Positions 1-7,460 of a stretch of 22,075 nt of DNA are shown piece by piece. Positions within the stretch are counted from its first letter, which is position 1; each line of letters begins with the position of its first letter. The DNA comes from Selenomonadaceae bacterium UBA3796 (GTDB lineage: Bacteria > Bacillota > Negativicutes > Selenomonadales > Selenomonadaceae), in assembly GCA_002369175.1 (NCBI GenBank), contig DFES01000140.1, positions 1-22,075 of the forward strand, given 5' to 3'. Made by a program: the position numbers and the translations under genes. Under the pieces are notes generated by a model. The model searched no databases, had not been told where the DNA came from, and saw only the letters and a program-made list of their open reading frames with translations.

Positions 1-822
1 ATCTTCGCTTCCATGCGTATCCGCGCCTTCCGCCTTCATGCCGGAATGATGCTCTTCATCGGTATTTACAAGAATCTGGCGGCAGGCATATTCACCTACT
101 ACGTTGTCTACGCGTTGTCTCTGTCCATGAGTGCAACCTCCGTGATTACAAGCTTTGCAACGCTGGTTTCCTTTGCAGCGTTGGCTCTGTTCATCACTCT
201 TTGCTACAGAAGGGGCGGTCCCTTCGCATTCCGGGTAGTTTTCGTCATTGTGACACTTTCTTTGATCGGCTATTACTTCCTGTTCCAGAAAACAGCAGGC
301 GGCATGGGAGAGGAAACCGTCATTGTCTGGCTGACGATTCTTGCCATCATCAACAACGTTGGCAAGGCCGGAGCAGATTACATTCCCGTGTTCCAACTGC
401 CCTTCATGGCGGATATCGATGAGGCTGTGACCATGGAGCGCCGCGAGGGAATCTTCACCGGTGTCAACGGACTTCTTTCCAAGCTGGCTTCCGCCATGGA
501 AGGATTCCTCCTGGGTGTTGGGCTGGCGGCCTTCGGCTTCGAAAAGGGTGCCGGCCAGCAGACGGCTACCGCAATCGACGGTGTTCTCTTCATGACCATC
601 GTGGTTCCTATTATTCTCTGTGTGATCGTATTCCTCGTATCCCGCAATCTGAAGCTCACCAAGGAGTCCCACAAGCTGCTGGTGGATGAAGTTCACCGTA
701 TTCGCGAAGGCGGCAGGATGGAGGATGTTACTCCTGAGACTCGTGAGGCCGTGGAGGCTCTCACCGGATGGAAGTATGAGCAGTGCTTCGGACATAACGA
801 TTTGATGCGCGTCAAAGATTGA
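1..822 (+). CDS. GPH-family (MFS) sugar-cation symporter, C-terminal part
   Basis: The reading frame is open from base 1 and the gene is cut by the window edge, so only about the last 273 residues are present (the first in-frame ATG, at 13, is probably internal). The protein is very hydrophobic, with about five to six membrane segments. It contains a cytoplasmic-loop segment 'ADIDEAVTMERREGIF' followed by 'GVNGLLSKLASAMEGF', which matches the conserved loop of glycoside-pentoside-hexuronide:cation symporters (MelB/YicJ type), where D-x-x-E...RREG-x-(F/Y)-x-G is typical. The tail is soluble and charged. Its inferred role is inner-membrane uptake of oligogalacturonides or unsaturated uronate disaccharides, because a GH105 hydrolase follows 53 bp later in an apparent operon. 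The substrate itself cannot be read from the sequence. Confidence 0.85.
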   Translation: MFASMRIRAFRLHAGMMLFIGIYKNLAAGIFTYYVVYALSLSMSATSVITSFATLVSFAALALFITLCYRRGGPFAFRVVFVIVTLSLIGYYFLFQKTAGGMGEETVIVWLTILAIINNVGKAGADYIPVFQLPFMADIDEAVTMERREGIFTGVNGLLSKLASAMEGFLLGVGLAAFGFEKGAGQQTATAIDGVLFMTIVVPIILCVIVFLVSRNLKLTKESHKLLVDEVHRIREGGRMEDVTPETREAVEALTGWKYEQCFGHNDLMRVKD

Positions 823-875
823 TGGCGCAGGATGAGAAACATATTTCTTTCGTGCAGAAAAAGGGAGGCAGCGGT

Positions 876-1979
876 ATGAAGAAGTATTCGCAGTGGATGG
901 CAGATTCTGTTATTCAGAGGAAAACGGATTTGACCAGTTATTGGGCCTACGAGTTCGGACTCACTCTGGATGGAATTGCTGAAGTATGGCGCCAGACCGG
1001 TGAGAGAAAGTATTTCGATTATGTGAAGGAATGCATGGATACCTTCGTTCAGGAGGATGGGAGCATCCGCGGATACGATGTGAAGGAATACAACATTGAC
1101 CATCTGAACAACGGCAAAATCCTGCTTACCATATATCAGGAAACCCACGAGGAGAAGTACAAGAAGGCTTTGGAGCTTCTGCGCAGTCAGATTGAGCATC
1201 ATCCCCGCACTAAGGAAGGGGTATTCTGGCACAAGGAAATTTATCCTGAGCAGATCTGGCTGGATGGACTTTATATGGGAGCGACCTTCTACGCCAAATA
1301 CGTCAGCGAGTTCACCAAGGACAGCAAGGAATACGATGATATCGCCAAGCAGTTCATCATTGCCCGCAAGCACACCTTGGACAAAAAGACAGGGCTTCTC
1401 TATCACGCTTACGATGATGCCAGGCAGCAGCCGTGGGCAGACAAGGTAACGGGACTTTCCAAGCATTTCTGGAGCCGTTCCATGGGCTGGTATTGCATGG
1501 CTCTGGTAGATACATTGGCAGAGCTTCCCGATGACAACCAGTACAAGCCGGAACTCATCAAGATATTGAACGAGACCATGGAGGCGCTTCTGAAGGTGGC
1601 AAGTCCTACCTCCCATGTTTGGTACCAGGTTCTGGACTGCGGGGATCGCAAGGGCAACTATGTGGAAGCTTCCGGTTCTTCCATGATCGCTTATGCGCTC
1701 TTCAAGGGAGTGCGCATGGGATGGCTTCCGGAGAGCATGAGGGAGTTTGCCAAGAAATCCTATCAGGGGCTTTTGGATGAGTTCATTACGGAGACTCCCA
1801 TGGGCACCATCTGCCTCAACAAGATCTGCTTTGTGGCGGGTCTCGGCGGCAAACCTACCTCAGCCTATGGTGAGAGGGATGGTTCCTTCGCCTACTACAT
1901 CAGCGAGCCCATCGTGACAAATGAGCCGAAGGGGCTTGGGCCATTCATCCTCGCTGCGGCGGAATATGAGCGGCTCTGA
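876..1979 (+). CDS. GH105 unsaturated rhamnogalacturonyl/galacturonyl hydrolase
   Basis: The product is a 367-residue cytoplasmic (alpha/alpha)6-barrel enzyme of the YteR/YesR family. It hydrates the 4,5-double bond of unsaturated galacturonyl disaccharides made by pectate or rhamnogalacturonan lyases and so releases the 4-deoxy-5-keto uronate used by KduI. Visible family marks are the N-terminal 'YWAYEFGLTLDGI', 'NIDHLNNGK' with Asp75, and 'WLDGLYMG' with Asp130, which corresponds to the catalytic Asp of YteR; 'HFWSRSMGWY' follows. I chose the ATG at 876 because AAGGGAGG lies 7 bases upstream and this start gives the usual family length. An in-frame TTG at 819 overlapping the transporter stop would add 19 unmatched residues and has no ribosome site. 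No signal peptide is seen, so hydrolysis is intracellular after uptake by the upstream symporter. Family assignment is strong; the choice between rhamnogalacturonyl and galacturonyl substrate is open. Confidence 0.9.
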   Translation: MKKYSQWMADSVIQRKTDLTSYWAYEFGLTLDGIAEVWRQTGERKYFDYVKECMDTFVQEDGSIRGYDVKEYNIDHLNNGKILLTIYQETHEEKYKKALELLRSQIEHHPRTKEGVFWHKEIYPEQIWLDGLYMGATFYAKYVSEFTKDSKEYDDIAKQFIIARKHTLDKKTGLLYHAYDDARQQPWADKVTGLSKHFWSRSMGWYCMALVDTLAELPDDNQYKPELIKILNETMEALLKVASPTSHVWYQVLDCGDRKGNYVEASGSSMIAYALFKGVRMGWLPESMREFAKKSYQGLLDEFITETPMGTICLNKICFVAGLGGKPTSAYGERDGSFAYYISEPIVTNEPKGLGPFILAAAEYERL

Positions 1980-2020
1980 GAAAAAGCTTGACAGCAAAAT
2001 TTTGTTCTGTGAGTGGGATG

Positions 2021-2056
2021 AACGATATGCTCCACGTTTTCGTGGGGCATATCGTT
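2021..2056 (+). other. Long perfect hairpin between GH105 and GH28 genes
   Basis: Left arm 2021-2036 and right arm 2041-2056 pair over 16 base pairs with one T-G wobble and a TTTT loop. No T-run follows, so it is not a classic intrinsic terminator. It could attenuate transcription, protect the upstream transcript end, or separate the transporter/GH105 unit from the GH28 gene. The GH28 ribosome site begins about 10 bases after it. Confidence 0.7.
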
Positions 2057-2080
2057 GCATGAAGGAATAGGTGAATATCA

Positions 2081-3796
2081 ATGAGACTTGCGAAAACAAC
2101 AAAATTGGCTGCTTTGGTCGTTTCTGCCTGCATGATGCTAGGCTCTACTGCCTTCGCGAAGCCGGCTGCCCCTACGGGACTGTCTGTTCCGGGCCTTACA
2201 GCTACGGAAAATGGAATGACCCTCGTGTGGGATCGTCCTGCCAAGGGGGATGATGTCATCGGATATCGGGTCTACATGGACGGGAATCTGATAGCAAAGA
2301 CGGAACAGGATCTCAATTCCCAGGCAAAGCAGGAACTGCGCGCTTTCTATGAGAAATCCCCGGATGCTCAGAAAGTGCTGGAACACATGTACAGAGTCAC
2401 GGGGCTTGCTCCGGGGAGCAAGCATAGCTTCATCGTACGGGCTGTGAATGCCAAGGGTGAGGAGTCCGGAGACAGCAATCAGGTAAGCGGCGCAGCGCGC
2501 TCCCTGGCCAAGAAGATTGACATTACGGCCTGCGGTGCGGTGGGGGATGGCAAGACATTAAACACAAGCGCCATACAAAAGGCCGTTGATCAGTGCCCGC
2601 CGGGGGGAACCGTGGTTGTTCCGCCGGGGGTATACAAAACCGGCATGATTTGGCTCCACGGGGATATGACCCTGGAACTGCAAAAGGATGCCACCATTCT
2701 GGCCACGGAAGATCCCAATGCCTATGCATATGGGTATAAGCTGTATCCCTATATTGCCCAGGAGCGTTTCTATGCTCTTTTCAGCACTAAATACCAAGAG
2801 GGCGATAAAAAGATGCAGAATCTCCGCATCATAGGTGAAGGTACGATTGACGGAAATGGATGGAAACAGGGGGAGGACGGCAACTATCTCTATCGCACGA
2901 AAGCAAAGAAGGGGGAGCCGCTTCCGCCGACCCATGTGTCCAATATTGGCATTCTGGCCTGGAATCAGGTAGACTGGCTGGATAAGAACAAGGGGCTTAA
3001 CGAAGATCAGGCGTATCAGCGCCGTTCCAGCATGATGCTGCTTCAGGGCATCGACCATGTTCTGATATCCGGCATAACATTCCGCAATCCCGCCAATCAC
3101 ACCCTGATCGCATCCCATTGTGATGACGTGGTGGTGGAAAACGCAAAATTTTTGACCTATAACTGCAACAACGGCGATGGCATAGAGTTTGCCCATGGGA
3201 AGGGTTTGAAGGTCTATGACAGCGTATTCAATACCGGGGATGACTGTGTGAATTTTGCCGCCGGGCAAGGGGCAGAAGGGGAGAAGGATGCTCCTACCCA
3301 GGGAATCTGGATTTTCAACAATTCCTTCCATCATGGCCATGGTGCTGTGGTTTTAGGCAGTCACACCGCTGCCTTCATACAGGATTTGCTGGCGGAGGAC
3401 AATGTCATGGATGGCACCGAAGTGGGACTTCGCATGAAGAGCAACGCGGCCAACGGTGGCGGGGCAAGGAATGTCCATTTCCGCAACAATGCGGCTCGCA
3501 ACCTAGAGAAGAATTTCTTTATCGCTACCACCGGTTACAGCGACCCGAATCAGAAGACTAATTTCCCGAAAGCAACGAAACCGGCTTACTTCCACGATGT
3601 CATCGTTGAGGATTGTACGGTGGAGGGCACAGGGAAAAGCACCATTGAAATCGTGGGTGCGCCTGACGCGAAACATTACAACATTTCCTTCAAGAATCTG
3701 GCCATCTCCGGCGGTAAACCATGGATCCTTACGGATGTGGAGAACCTGTCCTTCGAGAATGTGAATCAGGCGGATGTTTTGAAGAATCAGTTTTGA
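2081..3796 (+). CDS. Secreted FN3-GH28 exo-polygalacturonase
   Basis: This 571-residue protein begins with a clear signal peptide (hydrophobic run 8-22, likely cut after AFA at residue 26). A fibronectin-III-like domain (about 28-140) and a right-handed beta-helix of glycoside hydrolase family 28 (about 144-560) follow. GH28 signatures are intact: 'NGDGIEF' (Asp366), 'NTGDDC' (Asp387, Asp388), 'GHG' (419-421) and 'RMK' (Arg451, Lys453). The FN3-plus-GH28 layout and the length resemble the PehX-type exo-poly-alpha-galacturonosidases of enterobacterial pectin degraders, which release galacturonate disaccharides from chain ends; exo action is therefore inferred from architecture. With the SLH porin implying an outer membrane, it probably works in the periplasm or outside the cell. 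The start at ATG 2081 is supported by a purine-rich AAGGAATAGG upstream and by the signal peptide. It is the only secreted pectinase in the window. Confidence 0.92.
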   Translation: MRLAKTTKLAALVVSACMMLGSTAFAKPAAPTGLSVPGLTATENGMTLVWDRPAKGDDVIGYRVYMDGNLIAKTEQDLNSQAKQELRAFYEKSPDAQKVLEHMYRVTGLAPGSKHSFIVRAVNAKGEESGDSNQVSGAARSLAKKIDITACGAVGDGKTLNTSAIQKAVDQCPPGGTVVVPPGVYKTGMIWLHGDMTLELQKDATILATEDPNAYAYGYKLYPYIAQERFYALFSTKYQEGDKKMQNLRIIGEGTIDGNGWKQGEDGNYLYRTKAKKGEPLPPTHVSNIGILAWNQVDWLDKNKGLNEDQAYQRRSSMMLLQGIDHVLISGITFRNPANHTLIASHCDDVVVENAKFLTYNCNNGDGIEFAHGKGLKVYDSVFNTGDDCVNFAAGQGAEGEKDAPTQGIWIFNNSFHHGHGAVVLGSHTAAFIQDLLAEDNVMDGTEVGLRMKSNAANGGGARNVHFRNNAARNLEKNFFIATTGYSDPNQKTNFPKATKPAYFHDVIVEDCTVEGTGKSTIEIVGAPDAKHYNISFKNLAISGGKPWILTDVENLSFENVNQADVLKNQF

Positions 3797-3811
3797 CGGT
3801 ATCAGAAAGGG

Positions 3812-4660
3812 ATGAAAACATTGTTGCAGCTTGGAATACGGCTCCACGACATGAGGGAAGGTTCCCTGGAGGAACGGGCGGCATGGGCGCAGGAGCAAGG
3901 CTTTTCCTGTGTTCACCTGGCTCTCTCCAAGACGATTCCCGGTTTTAAGATGGTGCCCAATACATTGCATGCCGGTCTTGGAAAGCACATTCGCGGGATA
4001 TTCTCCGCTCACGGGGTGGATGTTGCCGTGCTGGGCTGCTACAAGAACCTTGCCCATCCGGATCCAACCACGGTTCGGGATTTGCAGGAGCTTTACATCG
4101 CCCATTTACGCATGGCAATAGCTTTGCAGTGTTCCGTTGTGGGAACGGAAACCGGAGCTCCAAATGCGGAGTACCGCTTTGAGCCAAACTGCCACACGGA
4201 AACAGCGCTCCAATCCTTCCTGCGTGGGATGGAGCCGGTTCTTGAGGCGGCGGAGACCTTGGGGGTGCTTTTTGCCATTGAACCCGTATGGAACCACATT
4301 GTGTGGAATCCCCGGGTGGCAAGGCGGGTCCTGGATGAAATGGCATCCCCTAACCTCAGGATCATACTGGATCCGGTGAATCTCCTATCCATGGAGAATT
4401 ACCAGCAGAGGGAACAGGTCATTGACGAGGCTCTGGAACTTCTGGGCGAAGCTGTGGAAGTCGTGCATTTGAAGGACTTTCGGGTGGAAGACGGCAAACT
4501 CGTTTCCGTGGCTGCCGGAACGGGGATGATGGATTACAGAGCCATCATGGAATACCTTAAAAAGGAGAAGCCCTATATCCAAGCCACATTGGAAAATACC
4601 GTGCCGGAAAATGCTGTGACGGCCAGAGCATACCTGGAAAAGATATATGAGGATGCGTAA
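3812..4660 (+). CDS. Sugar phosphate isomerase/epimerase-like TIM barrel (AP_endonuc_2 fold)
   Basis: The product has 282 residues, a normal length for xylose-isomerase-like TIM-barrel enzymes. The four metal ligands expected at the barrel C-terminal ends appear to be present: Glu157 in 'AIEPVW', Asp187 in 'ILDPVN', His219 in 'VVHLKDF' and Glu261 in 'ATLENT'. The enzyme is probably cytoplasmic and divalent-metal dependent. It lies 15 bp after the GH28 gene and 24 bp before the binding-protein gene, which suggests joint transcription and a role in sugar or uronate conversion. KduI is encoded elsewhere in the window, so this gene is not the standard DKI isomerase. The ribosome site is poor (AGAAAGG only 1-2 bases before ATG 3812), but the first beta-strand 'LLQLGIRLHD' requires this start. 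The fold is confident; the substrate is unknown. Confidence 0.75.
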   Translation: MKTLLQLGIRLHDMREGSLEERAAWAQEQGFSCVHLALSKTIPGFKMVPNTLHAGLGKHIRGIFSAHGVDVAVLGCYKNLAHPDPTTVRDLQELYIAHLRMAIALQCSVVGTETGAPNAEYRFEPNCHTETALQSFLRGMEPVLEAAETLGVLFAIEPVWNHIVWNPRVARRVLDEMASPNLRIILDPVNLLSMENYQQREQVIDEALELLGEAVEVVHLKDFRVEDGKLVSVAAGTGMMDYRAIMEYLKKEKPYIQATLENTVPENAVTARAYLEKIYEDA

Positions 4661-4684
4661 CGATCAACATAGGAGTGGGGCATC

Positions 4685-5608
4685 ATGAAGGTATTTCACA
4701 TAGCAGTAGCGTTATTGACGGTGTTATCGGCCTTTCTTTCGGCGGGGTGCGGTTCAAAGGAAACAGCTTCCGGGAAGGTGATTTTTTCCTCTCACTCGGA
4801 TGCGACGGATTTCGTGGGAGCCGTGTATCATGATGTTGAAGCGAAAGCGTCATCGCAAGGGGTGGAGGTGGAATTCGTTAATTCCAATCGGGATGCGAAT
4901 CTTCAAGTAGATCAGCTCAATGAAGCCATTGCTCAAAAACCTATGGCCATAATTCTTCTTGCCGTGGACAAGGAAGCGCTGATTCCGACGGTGGAAAAAG
5001 CCAATGAGGCGGGAATCCCCGTTATAGCTACAAACCGTGATTTGAATGGCGGAAAGTTTGCTATGGTCAGATCGGACGAGAAGCAGGCAGGAACCCTTCA
5101 GGGGAATTATATGGCAAAGCATCTGCCTCCCAATGCAAAGGTGGTTTATCTGATGGGGGAGAGCACACAAAGCAGCGCCAACCAACGCTGGGAGGGCTTT
5201 AAAGAAGCATGCTTGGACAAGCGCTCGGATATCGAGCTTTTGGCCAAAATGGACGCGAATTGGAGTGAGGCAGAGGCACTGAAATACATGACGATATGGC
5301 TTCAAATCTTTCCGCAGATCGATGGCGTGATTTGCGGGAATGATACCATGGCTCTGGGGGCGATGAAAGCACTCAAGGCCAGTGGAAGGAACGGGGGAGT
5401 ACTTATTTCCGGTGTGGATGCCAAGAGTGCTGCCGTCAAGGCAGTGGCGGCAGGGGAAATGGCTCAGACCGTCAAGCAGGACGCGGCAAGGACTGCAGAA
5501 TCCATCAGCGCTCTCTTGCAAGAGGTTATCGCGGGGAAAGTGCCTTTGGAAGAAGTGAAAGTCCCCTTTGTTGAGATAACGAGAGATAACGCGGCTCAGT
5601 CCCAGTAA
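4685..5608 (+). CDS. Lipoprotein sugar-binding protein (type I periplasmic, RbsB-like)
   Basis: This 307-residue protein starts with a lipoprotein signal: a hydrophobic stretch followed by the lipobox 'LSAGC', with Cys22 as lipidation site. The rest is a periplasmic-binding-protein-like domain of the ribose/galactose type (Peripla_BP_4). Landmarks are 'DANLQVDQLNEAIAQKP', 'IPVIATNRDL', 'QRWEGFKEAC', 'VICGNDTMALGAMKALK' and 'ISGVDAKSAAVKAV'. Such proteins usually feed an ABC importer, but no ATPase or permease gene lies nearby. Instead a chemoreceptor gene starts 12 bp after the stop, with the stop codon inside the next ribosome site (TAAGGAG). I infer that it may bind a sugar or uronate and present it to the chemoreceptor, although service to a distant ABC transporter is possible. 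AGGAGTGGGG precedes the ATG at a sensible distance. Confidence 0.88.
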   Translation: MKVFHIAVALLTVLSAFLSAGCGSKETASGKVIFSSHSDATDFVGAVYHDVEAKASSQGVEVEFVNSNRDANLQVDQLNEAIAQKPMAIILLAVDKEALIPTVEKANEAGIPVIATNRDLNGGKFAMVRSDEKQAGTLQGNYMAKHLPPNAKVVYLMGESTQSSANQRWEGFKEACLDKRSDIELLAKMDANWSEAEALKYMTIWLQIFPQIDGVICGNDTMALGAMKALKASGRNGGVLISGVDAKSAAVKAVAAGEMAQTVKQDAARTAESISALLQEVIAGKVPLEEVKVPFVEITRDNAAQSQ

Positions 5609-5620
5609 GGAGCGGATGAC

Positions 5621-7327
5621 ATGAACCATTTGAGCGTAAAGATAAAAATCCTTCTGCTGGCAGTCATCATGCTTTTCATCACATGCCTTGTGGCTGGTGT
5701 GGGGATCTATTCAAACTCCAAGTCGAAGCAGTCCCTGGACGATATGTATAACTACAATCTGATGACAACCCAATACCTCAATGATGCAAACAATCAGCTT
5801 CGTTGGATTGTGCTGGACGTGGCCTACATCCAGCAGCAAAACTTCACCGTGGAGAACCGCAAAGTCCTTCTGGATGACATTAAAGGCAAATTGAAAACCA
5901 TTTCGGCAGATGTCGCGAAGGTAAAGGAAATCGATAAAAGCAAGCGTGCGCAGGAAACCATTGCCTCTCTTGAGAAGAACCTTGCAGATTTTTCGGCAAA
6001 GGTGGGGGAAACAGAAAAGGTTGGCACATCTCTTCAGGACAGGGCAAAGCTGCTGGACTATCTTTCCGGAGCCAACGCTATAGGGGCGGATCTTTCCATA
6101 CTGACACCGGACAACGTCCTTCAGGGCAAACTGCTTTTCGAAGCCAATAACGCAGCCTATGATCGTGCCAACAAGACGTTCCTGGTGATTATCCTCATAG
6201 GGATCCTCATCGGCGCAGTGGTGGCCACATGGATAGCCAGAGGCATCGCGCTGCCGTTGGGAGAGTCAGTGAGGCAAATGACAGCCGTTGCGAACGGGGA
6301 TTTGACACAGCCGATTCCGGAATCCTTGGAACATCGTCGGGATGAGGTTGGCAGTATGGTGCAGGCACTCAAGAAAATGCAGACAGCCTTGCGAACCTTT
6401 ATCCAGAATGTACAGGAAGAGGCGGACAAGAGCGCCACAATGGTGGAGGAAGTCCAGCGGCTTGTGGGAGAGCTGGATGAGAGCACCCAGGACATGTCTG
6501 CTGCCACAGAGGAGATGGCGGCAGGCATGGAAGAAACGGCGGCATCCACGGTCAACCTGCAGCATCTGAGCGACACTGTGGGAGAAAAGATACAGGAAAA
6601 TGCCAGAGGCGCTCAAGAAACGGAGAGCTATACGGGAGAGGTCGCGGAAAGAGCCAGCCGGCTGCAGTCAAGCATGGCACAGTCTTCGGCGGAAGCAAAG
6701 AAGGTTTATGTCGCAACGAAGACTTCCGTGGAGGAGGCCATTGCGTCGGCAAAGGTAGTGGAGAAAATCAATACTCTGACGGGAGACATTACGGAGATTG
6801 CGGAGCAGACAAACCTTCTGGCGCTCAATGCCGCAATCGAGGCAGCTCGGGCAGGGGAGCACGGGAGAGGCTTTGCTGTCGTGGCCGATGAGGTCAGGAA
6901 ATTGGCGGAGCAGTCCCATGATACTGCGGTAAATATCCAATCCTTGACGGAAAAGGTGACGAGCTCTGTGCAGAATCTTTCCAACGGAGCCTTTGGCTTA
7001 TTGAAATTCATGGAGGATAATGTCAACAAGGATTATGAGCTGATCAACGAAACGGCCACTCAATACCGAAAGGATGCGGATTATCTGCGCGGCTTCGCCA
7101 AGAAGAGCAATGAGGATTCCCAGAATGTGGCGCAATCGATTGCCAGCATGAACAATACTATGGAGGAAATTGCCAGAGCCACCCATGAGGGAGCCGTGGG
7201 GAACACCACGGTGGCGGAGAAGGTAAGCCTTGTAGCGGAAAAGGCAGACGAAATTCTGTCCAAAGTCAACATTTCCAAAGCGGGGGCAGAGAGTCTCAAG
7301 CAGCAGGTGGCTAAGTTCAAGGTGTAA
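5621..7327 (+). CDS. Methyl-accepting chemotaxis protein
   Basis: This 568-residue transmembrane chemoreceptor has a first membrane helix at about 8-30, a mostly helical periplasmic sensor of about 155 residues that looks like a four-helix bundle, a second membrane helix at about 187-205, a HAMP linker at about 206-260, and a long coiled-coil signalling domain. The highly conserved tip is present at about 392-426 ('EIAEQTNLLALNAAIEAARA' then 'GEHGRGFAVVADEVRKL'), so it should engage CheA/CheW. No C-terminal CheR-docking pentapeptide is visible; it ends 'KFKV'. The gene is coupled to the preceding sugar-binding lipoprotein, with AAGGAG overlapping that gene's stop and ATG 9 bases on. The small helical-bundle sensor resembles Tar/Trg-type domains that can dock a loaded binding protein. 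Its likely task is taxis toward a pectin breakdown product, which is inference from neighbours. Confidence 0.93.
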   Translation: MNHLSVKIKILLLAVIMLFITCLVAGVGIYSNSKSKQSLDDMYNYNLMTTQYLNDANNQLRWIVLDVAYIQQQNFTVENRKVLLDDIKGKLKTISADVAKVKEIDKSKRAQETIASLEKNLADFSAKVGETEKVGTSLQDRAKLLDYLSGANAIGADLSILTPDNVLQGKLLFEANNAAYDRANKTFLVIILIGILIGAVVATWIARGIALPLGESVRQMTAVANGDLTQPIPESLEHRRDEVGSMVQALKKMQTALRTFIQNVQEEADKSATMVEEVQRLVGELDESTQDMSAATEEMAAGMEETAASTVNLQHLSDTVGEKIQENARGAQETESYTGEVAERASRLQSSMAQSSAEAKKVYVATKTSVEEAIASAKVVEKINTLTGDITEIAEQTNLLALNAAIEAARAGEHGRGFAVVADEVRKLAEQSHDTAVNIQSLTEKVTSSVQNLSNGAFGLLKFMEDNVNKDYELINETATQYRKDADYLRGFAKKSNEDSQNVAQSIASMNNTMEEIARATHEGAVGNTTVAEKVSLVAEKADEILSKVNISKAGAESLKQQVAKFKV

Positions 7328-7382
7328 GGTCATTTTTTTGAGAAACTGGCTCAGGTGCCGGTGATTCGGACAGGGTTCGATC

Positions 7383-7403
7383 CGGGAGGCTTCTTGCCTC
7401 CCG
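7383..7403 (+). terminator. Hairpin after the chemoreceptor gene, possible terminator
   Basis: CGGGAGGC (7383-7390) and GCCTCCCG (7396-7403) form a perfect GC-rich 8-bp stem with a TTCTT loop in the 133-bp gap between the chemoreceptor and the porin. The downstream sequence is AT-rich but has no clean T-run, so it may be a weak terminator or a processing site. An alternative pairing of ATTCGG (7364-7369) with CCGAAT (7401-7406) would compete with it. Confidence 0.5.
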
Positions 7404-7460
7404 AATAGAATAGTATCATTTTCATTTATTCATTACAAAATAATTAGGGGGAAATCATTC

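Noticed and set aside
819..875. An upstream TTG start for the GH105 gene overlapping the transporter stop
   Set aside because: It has no ribosome site and adds 19 residues absent from the family; ATG 876 has AAGGGAGG at good spacing.
693..1616. A 307-codon minus-strand open frame across the transporter end and GH105 gene
   Set aside because: It lies opposite clear GPH and GH105 coding sequence and shows no domain; it is an antisense shadow.
7364..7406. A GGTTCGATCC segment resembling a tRNA T-loop in the gap before the porin gene
   Set aside because: The flanking bases cannot form a T-stem, and there is no cloverleaf, anticodon arm or acceptor stem around it.
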